Origin: Bosea sp. F3-2
GTDB lineage: Bacteria > Pseudomonadota > Alphaproteobacteria > Rhizobiales > Beijerinckiaceae
Assembly (NCBI RefSeq): GCF_008253865.1
Contig: NZ_CP042331.1
Coordinates: 2,976,001 to 3,040,000, forward strand
DNA: 64,000 nt
Reading direction: 5' to 3'
In this document: positions 1 through 8,449 of the stretch, piece after piece
How the letters are laid out: the number at the start of each line of letters is the position of its first letter
How positions within the stretch are numbered: position 1 is the stretch's first letter
Translations under genes and position numbers: made by a program
Notes under the pieces: generated by a model
Databases searched by the model: none
Seen by the model: the letters and a program-made list of their open reading frames with translations, nothing else
Told to the model about the DNA's origin: nothing

Positions 1-66
1 GCCTGCCCGCCGCACGGATACTGCCGTCTCTTTCAACGATACGTCGAGACCGATATACTCGCCCAT
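1..66 (-). CDS. IS110-family transposase, N-terminal fragment (runs off the window)
   Basis: The first 22 codons are present. The start ATG is at 66 on the minus strand, with a GGAG ribosome site just upstream. The N-terminus reads MGEYIGLDVSLKETAV; the GLDVS element matches the first catalytic Asp of the DEDD domain of IS110/IS1111 transposases, which move circular intermediates without long terminal repeats. The rest lies left of the window, so integrity cannot be judged. It sits about 130 bp from a separate IS1182-type element, consistent with an IS-rich island. Confidence 0.7.
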   Translation of the reverse strand, partial: MGEYIGLDVSLKETAVSVRRAG

Positions 67-196
67 GGTTGTTCTCCATTCGATGCTTGGGCCCGGCCGC
101 AAGTCGAGAGCCCGTTCGTTCATCTTATCGGGGAACAACCACCCATTCGAACGGCCAGTAGAGGCCCGGAGGCGCCGCGCTCCCGCGATTACCCCA

Positions 197-1755
197 TGTG
201 TGAAAACCCTCCAGATCGGCTAGAATCCTGACATCGCAGTCGGGAGGTGGATTTGAGCGGCTTCATCGAGGGTTGCGACCGCCGGCAGCCGACGCTGCTC
301 CCCGATTGCCTGGACGACTACGTGGCCGAGGAAAACCCGGTGCGGGTGGTCGACGTCTTCGTCGATGACCTGGACCTGGGCGCTCTGGGCTTTGATGGCG
401 TGACGCCGGCAGCGACGGGACGCCCCGCCTACCACCCGGCGACGCTGCTCAAGCTCTACGTCTACGGCTACCTGAACAGGGTGCAGTCCAGCCGCCGGCT
501 GGAGCGCGAGGCTGGGCGCAATGTCGAGTTGATGTGGCTGACGGGGAGGCTTGCGCCCGACCACAAGACGATCGCCGACTTCCGGAAGGACAATGGCTCG
601 GCGATCCAGGCCGCCTGTGCGCAGTTCGTGGTGCTGTGTCGTCAGATCGGCCTGTTCGGGAGCGCCCTGGTCGCGATCGACGGCAGCAAGTTCAAGGCGG
701 TGAACAGCCGCGACAAGAACTTCACGACCCACAAGCTCCAGAAGCGTCTGGAGCAAGTCGCCGAGCACATCGCCGGCTACCTGCGCGACCTCGACACGGC
801 CGACCGCCAGGAAGGCGAGGCCGCCACTGCGCGTTCGGAACGGCTGAAGGAGAAGGTCGAACGGTTGCGCGAGCAGATGAAGATGCTTCAGGCGATGGCG
901 GGACGGGTCGAAGCCGCGCCGGACGGCCAGGTCTCGCTGACCGATCCGGACGCTCGCTCGATGGCCACCAGCGGGCGCGGCAGCGGGATCGTCGGCTACA
1001 ATCTCCAGTCTGCGGTGGAGGCCGAGCATCACCTGATCGTCGCCCACGACGTGGTGATGACCGGCAGCGACCGCGAACAGCTCGCGGCCATGGCCGCCAA
1101 GGCCAAGGCCGCCATGGGCGTGGCAAAGCTCGATGCGCCGGCCGACCGCGGCTACTTCTCCGGTGAGGAGATCCGTTCCTGCGACGCCCTGGGCGTGACG
1201 CCGTATCTGCCCAAGCCGCTGATCTCGGGCGCCAAGACCGACGGCCGGTTCGGCAAGCAGGACTTCGTCTACCTGCCCGGGCAGGACGTCTATCGCTGCC
1301 CCTCCGGCGCGCTGCTGCCGCGCCATATGACCACGGTCGAGCGAGGCATGGTGCTTCACCGCTACTGGGATCGTGCCAGTTGCCAGGCCTGCGCCCTCAA
1401 GGATCGGTGCACCCCCAGCATCGAGCGGCGCGTGACCCGCTGGGAGCATGAGGCGCTCATCGACGCCCTTCAGCGGCGGATGGACCTGACGCCCGGCACC
1501 ATGCGCCTGCGAAGACGGCTCGTCGAGCATCCCTTCGGCACGATCAAGGCCTGGATGGGATCGACGCACTTCCTGACAAAGCGCCTGCCCAACGTCAGAA
1601 CCGAGATCGGCCTCCACGTCCTGGCCTATAACCCCAAGCGCGTCATTGCCATCATCGGCGCCAAGCCGCTCATCGCAGCCATCAGATCATGAACCCGATT
1701 TCGTCGCGCGTTCACGCCGCACGTCGCTCAAACGCCGTCAGAGGGTTCTCACACA
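197..1755 (+). mobile_element. IS1182-family insertion sequence, complete
   Basis: The element is bounded by inverted repeats TGTGTGAAAACCCTC (197-211) and, on the opposite strand, TGTGTGAGAACCCTC (1755-1741), matching at 14 of 15 positions. They enclose one full-length transposase gene. No target duplication is obvious in the few flanking bases. The total of about 1.56 kb fits the family. It lies between an IS110 fragment and the 3' end of a catabolic gene cluster. Confidence 0.8.
247..1692 (+). CDS. IS1182-family transposase (DDE type)
   Basis: This is a full-length transposase of about 480 residues for an IS1182 (IS4-superfamily) element. Family landmarks are the N-terminal SGFIEG segment, the NPVRVVDVFVDDLDL and GRPAYHPATLLKLYVYGYLN blocks, the first catalytic Asp in VAIDGSKFKAVNS, and a C-terminal block EHPFGTIKAWMG that carries the late acidic residue. 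The GTG at 247 overlaps the GGGAGG ribosome site. The TTG at 253 gives the N-terminus usual in the family (M-S-G-F-I-E-G) with proper spacing and is probably the true start. No stop or frameshift interrupts it, so it may be active. Confidence 0.9.
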   Translation: MDLSGFIEGCDRRQPTLLPDCLDDYVAEENPVRVVDVFVDDLDLGALGFDGVTPAATGRPAYHPATLLKLYVYGYLNRVQSSRRLEREAGRNVELMWLTGRLAPDHKTIADFRKDNGSAIQAACAQFVVLCRQIGLFGSALVAIDGSKFKAVNSRDKNFTTHKLQKRLEQVAEHIAGYLRDLDTADRQEGEAATARSERLKEKVERLREQMKMLQAMAGRVEAAPDGQVSLTDPDARSMATSGRGSGIVGYNLQSAVEAEHHLIVAHDVVMTGSDREQLAAMAAKAKAAMGVAKLDAPADRGYFSGEEIRSCDALGVTPYLPKPLISGAKTDGRFGKQDFVYLPGQDVYRCPSGALLPRHMTTVERGMVLHRYWDRASCQACALKDRCTPSIERRVTRWEHEALIDALQRRMDLTPGTMRLRRRLVEHPFGTIKAWMGSTHFLTKRLPNVRTEIGLHVLAYNPKRVIAIIGAKPLIAAIRS

Positions 1756-1800
1756 GCCTCGACCCATATCGGACTCTTGCTAGGTCCGCTAACGGGCAGA

Positions 1801-2646
1801 CTATGAGCTCTCTGGAATCGCCTGATGTGCACTGTCGAAGGCATCCGTGTGAAAAAGTGCCAAGGTGGCGTCGAAAAGGGCTTTCGCGTGGATCTCTGGC
1901 GGCATGCCGCGGTTCGGCACCTCGACCGAAAGCACGGCGTGCTCGGGCGCTGCGCTAAGAAGTCCCTGCAAGGGTAATGATCCAGCTCCTGGCAGAAGGC
2001 GGCCGCCGCGTGCCTCTGCAATCAGAGCGTCCTTGTCCTTCGGCCGCCGACGGGGCGCGTCGCAAAGCTGAACGCTGCGGATCAACGCCTGCGGGATTTC
2101 TCGCAAGGCCGCTGGCCGACTTCCCGATCGCGAAAGATGAAGCGCATCGATTAGCACGCCAACGTTGCTCCTGCCCGTCGCTTCGACCGCATGCGCGGCA
2201 GCCGCGAGTGACCCGATGTGCCGCCAAGGCATGATCTCCAGATCGACGCCCATCCCGAAACCGCCTGCGATATCGGCAAGCTCCGACAGGTTTGCCACGA
2301 ACCGGCCCTCGTCTGGATCATCGCCGCAAACGCTGAGGCGACGCGCACCGAGTTCACCGGCAGACTCAAGCATCGGCAGGAGGGTGCGAGGCGAGAATGC
2401 TGGGTCAATGACGACAAACTCGATGTCGTAGACACCTACGTTTTCTGCCCGCGAAGCGGTCTTCACCGAACGCATTTCCGGGCTTCCCGATCTCAGCGTG
2501 TAGAACGGCGCTCCCGGGAAAGCCGGATGCAGTCGGAGGCCAACGGCCGAGTACCCGATGTTTCCAGCCAAGCGCACGAAGTCGACTGGCGGCACGTCGA
2601 TGCAGGAAAAGTGCGCAATTCCAAGCGGATGAGGAGATTGCGTCAT
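1801..2646 (-). CDS. sugar phosphate isomerase/epimerase-like TIM-barrel protein
   Basis: A protein of about 281 residues of the xylose-isomerase-like TIM-barrel superfamily. Visible marks are the early GIAHFSCIDVPP strand, DLEIMPW (acidic metal ligand) in the middle, VLIDALHLSRSG, and a late acidic SVEVPNRG. The superfamily includes hydroxypyruvate isomerases, sugar epimerases and 3-dehydroshikimate dehydratases; sequence alone does not choose among them. The ATG at 2646 overlaps the stop of the upstream GntR gene (ATGA), so the two are translationally coupled and diverge from a ring-cleavage operon. A role in feeding or detoxifying an aromatic intermediate is an inference from context. Confidence 0.8.
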   Translation of the reverse strand: MTQSPHPLGIAHFSCIDVPPVDFVRLAGNIGYSAVGLRLHPAFPGAPFYTLRSGSPEMRSVKTASRAENVGVYDIEFVVIDPAFSPRTLLPMLESAGELGARRLSVCGDDPDEGRFVANLSELADIAGGFGMGVDLEIMPWRHIGSLAAAAHAVEATGRSNVGVLIDALHLSRSGSRPAALREIPQALIRSVQLCDAPRRRPKDKDALIAEARGGRLLPGAGSLPLQGLLSAAPEHAVLSVEVPNRGMPPEIHAKALFDATLALFHTDAFDSAHQAIPESS

Positions 2647-3365
2647 GGCGCTATCCTGTCCGCGAGATGGGCGGCCAAATTGCTGCCCGTCCGATGGATG
2701 TGCTCGCGCAAGCGCGCGCATGCGTAGTCGGCGTCGCGCGCAGCGGCTCCTTGCGCGATCTCGCTATGCTCCACGGCGACGTTGCGGTCTCCCGAGGTCC
2801 GCACCAGGAAGCTGCGGCGGTAACGGTCGTTCAGATTGAGAAGCGTCCGACAAAAGTTCAGCAAGAGTGGCATCGAACAACCAGACAGCAGCGTGAGATG
2901 GAACTCTCGATGCAAAGTCTCCCATCGTTCGAGCGTGGCCTGATCGGATGGGTCTCGTTCGGCAGTGTTGAGCCGGTGCAGTGCTCGCGTCACATCGCCT
3001 TCCCATTCGGGGGGTGCCACGGCAATCGCCTGCCGAAGCGCAAGCGTTTCGAACTCCTCGCGCAGGCGGGTGATTTCACGCAGATTGCTCACCGAAACGG
3101 GAGCGACACGGTAGCCGCGATTGTCCTCAAAGATGACGAGGCCATCCGGCACGAGCCGCGCCAGCGCCTCCCGCAATGGACTCAGCGAGACGGAAAAGAC
3201 TTCCCGCGCGCGGCCAAGGTTGATCTTGGTCCCTGCCTTGAGCTGGCCTGAAACGATCGCCTCGCGGAGCCGTTCGACCAACTGGCTGGCAATCGTGTTC
3301 TTGCCGTCATCGACGAAAGTGGTGCGCCAAGGCGCGGTGGGATCATCTCCAGCCACTGGCTTCAC
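2643..3365 (-). CDS. GntR-family transcriptional regulator (FCD/FadR subfamily)
   Basis: The 240-residue protein has an N-terminal winged helix (about residues 25-95, with SLSPLREALARL as recognition helix and the wing GYRVAPVS) and an all-helical FCD ligand domain with the EFHLTLLSGC segment and a late His near HIHRTG. FCD regulators usually repress a neighbouring catabolic operon and release DNA on binding an acid effector. The start is GTG at 3365; the only nearby ATG is out of frame. The gene diverges from the dioxygenase operon, and two near-identical 12-bp palindromes lie in the shared intergenic region. Its stop overlaps the next start. Confidence 0.88.
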   Translation of the reverse strand: MKPVAGDDPTAPWRTTFVDDGKNTIASQLVERLREAIVSGQLKAGTKINLGRAREVFSVSLSPLREALARLVPDGLVIFEDNRGYRVAPVSVSNLREITRLREEFETLALRQAIAVAPPEWEGDVTRALHRLNTAERDPSDQATLERWETLHREFHLTLLSGCSMPLLLNFCRTLLNLNDRYRRSFLVRTSGDRNVAVEHSEIAQGAAARDADYACARLREHIHRTGSNLAAHLADRIAP

Positions 3366-3441
3366 TGCCGCCGATCCTTTTCGCCTGCTTCGGATGCCAT
3401 GTTTCAGTCCCTGCGGTCTCCGAACGATGCCCTTTGGTAGA

Positions 3442-3453
3442 ATAAACGATTAT
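3442..3453. promoter_or_regulatory. candidate operator copy 1 for the GntR regulator
   Basis: ATAAACGATTAT differs by one base from the perfect palindrome at 3548-3559. It lies 77 bp upstream of the GntR start codon, so it could mediate autoregulation. The assignment to this regulator is inferred from position and symmetry. Confidence 0.45.
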
Positions 3454-3547
3454 TATTAGTCAATGGAGAGCCATGATTTAACCGTATGCGGCTATTTGAG
3501 GCTTAATCAGCTAATGATGAGCGAATTGTCCTCGGAAATGTTGACGA

Positions 3548-3559
3548 ATAATCGATTAT
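3548..3559. promoter_or_regulatory. candidate operator copy 2 for the GntR regulator (perfect palindrome)
   Basis: ATAATCGATTAT is a perfect 12-bp palindrome, 30 bp upstream of the dioxygenase start codon, where a repressor would block the promoter. The intergenic region is AT-rich compared with the genes on both sides. The true binding site may be longer than the palindrome. Confidence 0.5.
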
Positions 3560-3589
3560 CGTAAATGCTCGGCGGCGAGGAGATCACTG

Positions 3590-4483
3590 ATGGTCATTCA
3601 ACGTCAGCAGGACGTCACGCCCGCCGTTCTGGAGGTCATGGAACGCACGCGAGACCCGCGTTTGCGCGAGATCATGTTCTCGTTCATCACCCACCTTCAC
3701 GCCTTCGTTCGCGACGTCCGGCTCACAGAGGCCGAGTTTCGCGAAGCGACTGCGATCCTCAACGAGATCGGCGCCCTCGCCTCCGACACGCATAACGAAT
3801 TCGTGCTGATGGCTGGCTCGTTGGGCGTGTCATCGCTCGTCTGCCTCCTCAACAACGGAGATGGCGGCAACACCGAGACGTCACAGTCACTGCTGGGCCC
3901 ATTCTGGCGGCTGAACTCTCCGCGGGTCGACAATGGCGGCACGATCGTTCGCTCCGACACCCCAGGAGACCCGCTCTTCGTCCAGGCTCGGGTGGTGGAT
4001 ACGGCCGGGCGGCCGGTCGAAGGAGCGGAGGTCGATGTCTGGCATGCCTCGCCGGTCGGGCTCTACGAGAACCAGGACCCCGAGCAGGCCGAAATGAATC
4101 TGCGCGGCAAGTTTACGACCGATGCGGAGGGTCGCTTCTGGTTTCGGTCGGTCATGATGGTGGGCTATCCAATTCCGACCACTGGAGTTGTTGGGCGCCT
4201 TCTCCGGGTTCAGGACCGCCACCCGATGCGCCCAGCTCATCTTCACGCGCTAATCTTCAAGCCCGGCTTCAAAGTGTTGATCTCGCAGGTCTATGACTCA
4301 AACGATCCGCATATCGATTCCGACGTGCAGTTCGGAGTGACGAAGGCCTTGCTGGGCGACTTCGCGCGCCACGATGAGCCACATCCGACGATGCCCGCTG
4401 TGACGTCGCCCTGGTACTCCCTCGACTACACCTACGTCATGGAATCGGGCGAAGCCGTGCTTCCTCGACCGCCGATCAAGTAA
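3590..4483 (+). CDS. intradiol ring-cleavage dioxygenase, hydroxyquinol 1,2-dioxygenase type
   Basis: A 297-residue non-haem Fe(III) dioxygenase that would open hydroxyquinol (1,2,4-trihydroxybenzene) or a related catechol between the two hydroxyls. An N-terminal helical linker domain (about 1-105) precedes the beta-sandwich catalytic domain. The four iron ligands are visible: Tyr159 (LYEN), Tyr193 (VGYPIP), His217 and His219 (PAHLHAL). ATG at 3590 follows GAGGAG. It is first in a three-gene operon with hpaH- and hpaI-like genes. The hydroxyquinol assignment rests on overall similarity; a catechol or chlorocatechol substrate cannot be excluded. Intradiol cleavage does not yield the usual HpaH substrate, which makes the operon unusual. 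Confidence 0.85.
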   Translation: MVIQRQQDVTPAVLEVMERTRDPRLREIMFSFITHLHAFVRDVRLTEAEFREATAILNEIGALASDTHNEFVLMAGSLGVSSLVCLLNNGDGGNTETSQSLLGPFWRLNSPRVDNGGTIVRSDTPGDPLFVQARVVDTAGRPVEGAEVDVWHASPVGLYENQDPEQAEMNLRGKFTTDAEGRFWFRSVMMVGYPIPTTGVVGRLLRVQDRHPMRPAHLHALIFKPGFKVLISQVYDSNDPHIDSDVQFGVTKALLGDFARHDEPHPTMPAVTSPWYSLDYTYVMESGEAVLPRPPIK

Positions 4484-4513
4484 CAAGCTTGCTGACTGGA
4501 AGGAGGCACCTCA

Positions 4514-5296
4514 GTGCTGACTGAAGACGACCATCGCAGGGCGGCCGAGGCCATCCTGAAGGCAGAGCGCGAACGGGTTCCATGCGTTCAGCTTTCGAAG
4601 ATGTTCCCCGACATGGAAATCGCCGACGCCTATCGCGTCCAGGATCTCTGGGCCGAAGCGCGGATTGCCAACGGGGCGCGCATTGCCGGACACAAGATCG
4701 GGCTGACCTCACGCGCGATGCAGATGGCATCGAAGATCACTGAACCGGACTATGGCCGCATCCTCGACGATGCGCTTTACAACGACGGCGCGCAGATCAA
4801 GACCGAGACCTTCATCAAACCGCGTCTCGAGGTCGAATTGGCATTCATCATGGGAGAAGATCTCTCCGGCCCGGCCTGCCGCATCCACGATGTCATGCGC
4901 GCGACAGAGTTCGTTGTCCCAGCCCTGGAGATCATCGACTATCGGACCGAGGTCCCGCGCGCGATCGTCGACACCATCGCCGACAATGCAGCCTTCGGCG
5001 CAATCGTCATTGGCGGTCGGATGGTCCGCCCCTTCGATGTGGATGTGCGCTGGGTTGGAGCCACGCTGTCGCAGAACGGCATCATCGAAGAATCTGGTGT
5101 CTCTGCTGCCATCATGGGGCACCCGGCGGCTGGAATCGCCTGGTTGGTGAACAAGCTGCACGAGGTTGGGGCCGGACTGAAGAAGGGGCAAATCGTCCTT
5201 GGGGGGTCGTTCACGCGCCCTGTCGACATCAAGAGAGGCGATGTCATTTATGCCGATTATGGCCCCCTCGGAGCCATCGGCGTTTCTTTCATTTGA
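4514..5296 (+). CDS. hpaH: 2-oxo-hept-3/4-ene-1,7-dioate hydratase-like enzyme (HpaH/MhpD family)
   Basis: The 260-residue protein belongs to the fumarylacetoacetate-hydrolase-fold hydratases that add water to 2-hydroxy-dienoates in meta-cleavage pathways. Landmarks are AGHKIGLTSRAMQ, the metal-binding run PRLEVELAFIMG, and the C-terminal LGGSFTRPV. The dicarboxylate homologue HpaH is closest by recall. The start is GTG at 4514 with a strong AGGAGG at 4501-4506. It lies 30 bp after the dioxygenase and 9 bp before the aldolase, so the three are co-transcribed. In homoprotocatechuate degradation HpaH and HpaI act in sequence after an extradiol dioxygenase, which is absent here. Confidence 0.85.
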   Translation: MLTEDDHRRAAEAILKAERERVPCVQLSKMFPDMEIADAYRVQDLWAEARIANGARIAGHKIGLTSRAMQMASKITEPDYGRILDDALYNDGAQIKTETFIKPRLEVELAFIMGEDLSGPACRIHDVMRATEFVVPALEIIDYRTEVPRAIVDTIADNAAFGAIVIGGRMVRPFDVDVRWVGATLSQNGIIEESGVSAAIMGHPAAGIAWLVNKLHEVGAGLKKGQIVLGGSFTRPVDIKRGDVIYADYGPLGAIGVSFI

Positions 5297-5305
5297 GGCC
5301 CTGCG

Positions 5306-6073
5306 ATGAACTTGCCTGAGAACCGCTTCAAACGCGCATTGTGTGAGGGCCGCCAGCAGATTGGCCTCTGGTGCAGCCTGCCAGGAAGCTACGCGGCCGA
5401 GGCCGTCGCCGGCTCGGGCTATCATTGGCTGCTGTTTGACACTGAGCACTCGCCCGGAGACCCCCTCACTGTTCTGGCGCAGCTCCAGGCGGTGGCGCCC
5501 TATGACGTTTCGGCCGTGGTCCGTCCAGCGAGCAACGATGCAGTGCTGATCAAGCGCTTTCTCGACCTCGGCGCTCAAACCCTGCTCATACCCTACGTTC
5601 AGACTGCGGACGAGGCACGGTCTGCGGTCGCCGCCATACGCTACGCGCCCGGTGGCATCCGGGGAGTGTCGGGACTGACGCGCGCGACGCGCTTCGGTCG
5701 GATTGCCAACTATGGGAAGCTGGCGGCAGATGAGCTCTGCCTCCTCGTTCAGGTTGAAACGCGCGAGGCGCTGGAGCAACTTGAAGAGATAGCTGCCGTA
5801 GATGGTGTCGATGGCGTCTTCATCGGCCCGGCGGATCTCGCGGCGAGCCTCGGGCACGTAGGTGAGCCCGGACATCCCGCGGTCGTCGAGGCCGTCGAGG
5901 GCGCGATCCGAAGGATCCGCGCAACTGGCAAGCCCGCCGGCATCCTCACGCCGGATACCGCTTTCGCCAAACGCTGCATCGATCTCGGAACGACCTTCAC
6001 CGCGGTTGCGATCGATGCGGGAATCCTTGCACGCGGCACCGAGGCGGTTGCTCGTCAGTTCATGGCGCCGTAG
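5306..6073 (+). CDS. hpaI: 4-hydroxy-2-oxoheptanedioate aldolase-like enzyme (HpaI/HpcH family)
   Basis: A 255-residue class II pyruvate aldolase with an (alpha/beta)8 barrel. The general-base His is in FDTEHSP (His48), the metal ligands are Glu in VQVETREA and Asp in FIGPADLAAS, and PYVQTADEA is the usual phosphate-loop-like strand. In the homoprotocatechuate pathway it splits 4-hydroxy-2-oxoheptane-1,7-dioate into pyruvate and succinate semialdehyde; homologues such as RhmA, GarL and YfaU use other hydroxy-oxo acids. It is the last gene of the operon, 9 bp after the hydratase. The gene looks intact. Confidence 0.88.
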   Translation: MNLPENRFKRALCEGRQQIGLWCSLPGSYAAEAVAGSGYHWLLFDTEHSPGDPLTVLAQLQAVAPYDVSAVVRPASNDAVLIKRFLDLGAQTLLIPYVQTADEARSAVAAIRYAPGGIRGVSGLTRATRFGRIANYGKLAADELCLLVQVETREALEQLEEIAAVDGVDGVFIGPADLAASLGHVGEPGHPAVVEAVEGAIRRIRATGKPAGILTPDTAFAKRCIDLGTTFTAVAIDAGILARGTEAVARQFMAP

Positions 6074-6230
6074 CGGTTCAAACAACCAGCGGATGGTGTG
6101 TTGGAGCGAATGTGAAAGGGAGCCTGCTTCCCGCGTCTGCGGAAGCGTCCGCTCACCACCCCGTTGCCGACCTTGCTGTGCCCCCGCCGGAGCCCGCATA
6201 ACTGATGCCAGCGTGACAAACGAGGCATCA

Positions 6231-6650
6231 ATGAAGATCACCGAGGCGCGAGTGTATGCCGTGTGGTGCGGTGCGATCCTTGTCGGCTCAATGGCATGGG
6301 CCTCCTCGGGTGAACGCGGAAAGCTGGATGTGGCATTTCGGGAAGCATGGCGGGACAGCTTCGGAACTGATGTAACTGACGATATTGCGAAGGAACTGCC
6401 TCGCAATGGCGAGGATGTTATCGCACTTGCCAGGGCAAGCGGGTTCATATGCGACCGCAGCTCATTGGTTGAGGACCGCCTCGTCTGGCTTTGTTCGCGA
6501 TTTGCTTGGGGCTTTTTTGATCCGCCGCTCCTGAAGCGCGAGCGGTGGATATTTGAGGTCGAATGCAGGGAAACTCGACCTCCCTGTGTGGTTGTAAGGC
6601 ATCGTGGGCACGCAGCGAACGCGCCGTTGTACAATCCGTACGCGAATTGA
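6231..6650 (+). CDS. hypothetical protein with N-terminal hydrophobic segment
   Basis: The 139-residue protein is not recognised. ATG at 6231 follows a GAGG site. The N-terminus MKITEARVYAVWCGAILVGS is a short basic stretch followed by a hydrophobic helix, either an uncleaved anchor or a signal peptide. The remainder has paired Cys/Trp residues (ICDRSS, WLCSRF) and ends LYNPYAN. It follows the catabolic operon by about 160 bp on the same strand but is probably separate. It is the first of a run of small unknown island genes. Confidence 0.55.
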   Translation: MKITEARVYAVWCGAILVGSMAWASSGERGKLDVAFREAWRDSFGTDVTDDIAKELPRNGEDVIALARASGFICDRSSLVEDRLVWLCSRFAWGFFDPPLLKRERWIFEVECRETRPPCVVVRHRGHAANAPLYNPYAN

Positions 6651-6879
6651 CCGCTTCCCATCCCGAATCAGACGCCCGAATCTCAGAGCCAATCTTGTGA
6701 TTTGAGGCTTCGCCTGACCGATCTTATGACTGGGACGACGAGACGTGCTTGTTTCGTGAAGACGCCGTGTCATCGTTTGAGTGAAGGGTATCAGCCCGCC
6801 CGTTTCGATCTAAATTCGCGGTGACCCCAAAACGACATCGGCGTAGATTGGCGGTCCAAGTCTCTTCAGGAGAAGGGAT

Positions 6880-7581
6880 ATGGCTCCGAGCAAGATGCCT
6901 AGGTGCCCTACCGGCCCGATGCAGCCTGAGCTGCGCTTGCGATGGGAAGTGCAATTTGCGGCAACCCATTTCCAGCGCGTCTTCAATCAAAGCCTCTATC
7001 CGTTCGTCGGGCATGTTGTGCAGGTGTTCGAGCCACCGGCCTCGCCAGGAATCCTGTTTCAGTTTCGCGATGGCATGCGCGAGGAATTTGCGAAGCTCCT
7101 CGACAAGCGCGCCTTTCCGCCCAAAACCCTCAATGAAGCTATCCGAGCGGTCGTTCCAGGGGCCAAAGCTGTCATCCCAGACAATCCGGGGATAGATCAC
7201 CGCGATGCTTGGTGGCGTCAGGCCGCAGCCGGCGCGGCCATCGGATCGAGCTTCCGCGAAGAGGGAACCGGAACCAGCCTCCATATCGCATTTAACAAGA
7301 CGCTCTGTGACGTACATGTCGACCGGAACGGCTTTGTGGTTGACCGCGACGGACACGCGCACTGGGATCTAAACGGCCTGCTCCGTCATCTGACGATCGA
7401 TCTCGCAGGCGATAAGGCACCTTGGCTGCTTCATACCGGCGTGGTGCTCGATCGCCACCAAAGACCCGTCGTGCAAGCGACCATCGGGCCTTGGTTTGCC
7501 GTTGATCTGCCATCGAAGGACGGCAATGATCGAACGGCGGTAAAGGTGGGCATTCAGATCACTGGCAGCTTTGGGCGGTAA
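6880..7581 (+). CDS. hypothetical protein
   Basis: The 233-residue soluble protein is not recognised. ATG at 6880 is preceded by AGGAGAAGGG. The reading is favoured over the opposite-strand reading by this site and by a globular composition with alternating hydrophobic strands (VVQVFEPP, LCDVHVDRNGFVVDRDGHAHWDLNGLLRHL). The middle part with paired Asp/His residues could be a beta-rich ligand or metal site, but that is speculative. No partner gene is evident. Confidence 0.55.
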   Translation: MAPSKMPRCPTGPMQPELRLRWEVQFAATHFQRVFNQSLYPFVGHVVQVFEPPASPGILFQFRDGMREEFAKLLDKRAFPPKTLNEAIRAVVPGAKAVIPDNPGIDHRDAWWRQAAAGAAIGSSFREEGTGTSLHIAFNKTLCDVHVDRNGFVVDRDGHAHWDLNGLLRHLTIDLAGDKAPWLLHTGVVLDRHQRPVVQATIGPWFAVDLPSKDGNDRTAVKVGIQITGSFGR

Positions 7582-7755
7582 GGGGCTCAGTTACGCAGCT
7601 TCGGGGGGCATCCGGCGCTCTCACCGGAAAAGGAAGCTCCCTGTCAGCGGCAACCCTGATCATGAGCAGGCGGATCGCATGATCCACATATTCATGCGGT
7701 CTGGATCATCAACCCCGAGATACGAGAACTGATAGAGGCTCGGCTCGAAGAGCTG

Positions 7756-8025
7756 GTGTCCAACTACAACGGGCGATTTTATTGGAGGCCGGCAGACCAA
7801 CATCATGATTCTATTAAGAATGCGATCCACTACTGCCTGAAAAGCATCATGCAGGAGCAGGGTTTCTATCCCGGTAGAGGAGATCAATACGATGTCATCG
7901 GTCCGCGAATTCCTGACAAGGAAATCGCATTGGAGCCGATCGAGCCTTTTCGAAAGTTTCTCAAGAAGCCGATCAAGCCGGTAAGGCATCCGGAGCTAGC
8001 GTCAGCCCGCTTGCCCTTCATCTAA
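7756..8025 (+). CDS. hypothetical protein, start uncertain
   Basis: The 89-residue reading begins at GTG 7756. In-frame coding character extends upstream (a segment reading INPEIRELIEARLEEL precedes the GTG) until a stop near 7659, with no ATG/GTG/TTG start seen there. The gene may therefore have lost its 5' end or use a rare start. The C-terminal half is rich in Pro/Lys/Glu. Not recognised. Confidence 0.4.
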   Translation: MSNYNGRFYWRPADQHHDSIKNAIHYCLKSIMQEQGFYPGRGDQYDVIGPRIPDKEIALEPIEPFRKFLKKPIKPVRHPELASARLPFI

Positions 8026-8130
8026 GTCGTCCCTCACCGTGCTGCGCCGAATGTCGTTCCCAACCATGGTGTTCGGCGCGCTTATAGGATTATACTCCTG
8101 ATACGATGCGTTTCTAACAAGGGACGCATC

Positions 8131-8343
8131 ATGGGCTATCAGCCGACAACCGAGCAGATTCGAACGATCTCCACGGCTCTGGTAGCGTTCTATCGCAACC
8201 GATGGCTCGAATGGGGGCAATCAGACGGGCACGGCAATCGGCTGGATGACCATCTCCATGTGATCGAATTCCGAGTCTCCGATTGCGAAACTGACGAGCT
8301 GTTCGAGGCATTCGTCAAAGCTAACGAGGCCCTGGAACGGTAA
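8131..8343 (+). CDS. small hypothetical protein
   Basis: A 70-residue acidic protein starting at ATG 8131, preceded by AAGGGA. The sequence is helical with Trp and Tyr (FYRNRWLEWGQ) and ends KANEALER. Not recognised. It lies between two other small unknown genes on the same strand, spaced by about 100 bp, which argues against one tight operon. Confidence 0.5.
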   Translation: MGYQPTTEQIRTISTALVAFYRNRWLEWGQSDGHGNRLDDHLHVIEFRVSDCETDELFEAFVKANEALER

Positions 8344-8449
8344 GCCTATGGGTGTGGGCAGCATCACTTCGGGATCGGGTATCTCGCCAAACGTCCAGAT
8401 CGAGGAAGCGGCCTGATCCGAGCTTTGGTGATGGTCGAGCCGGATCAGG

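Noticed and set aside
220..1617. Long reading frame opposite the IS1182 transposase
   Set aside because: A shadow of the transposase on the other strand; no ribosome site or family signature.
4709..6661. 650-codon minus-strand reading across the catabolic operon
   Set aside because: Runs opposite hpaH and hpaI, whose family motifs are unambiguous; GC-rich DNA opens such frames.
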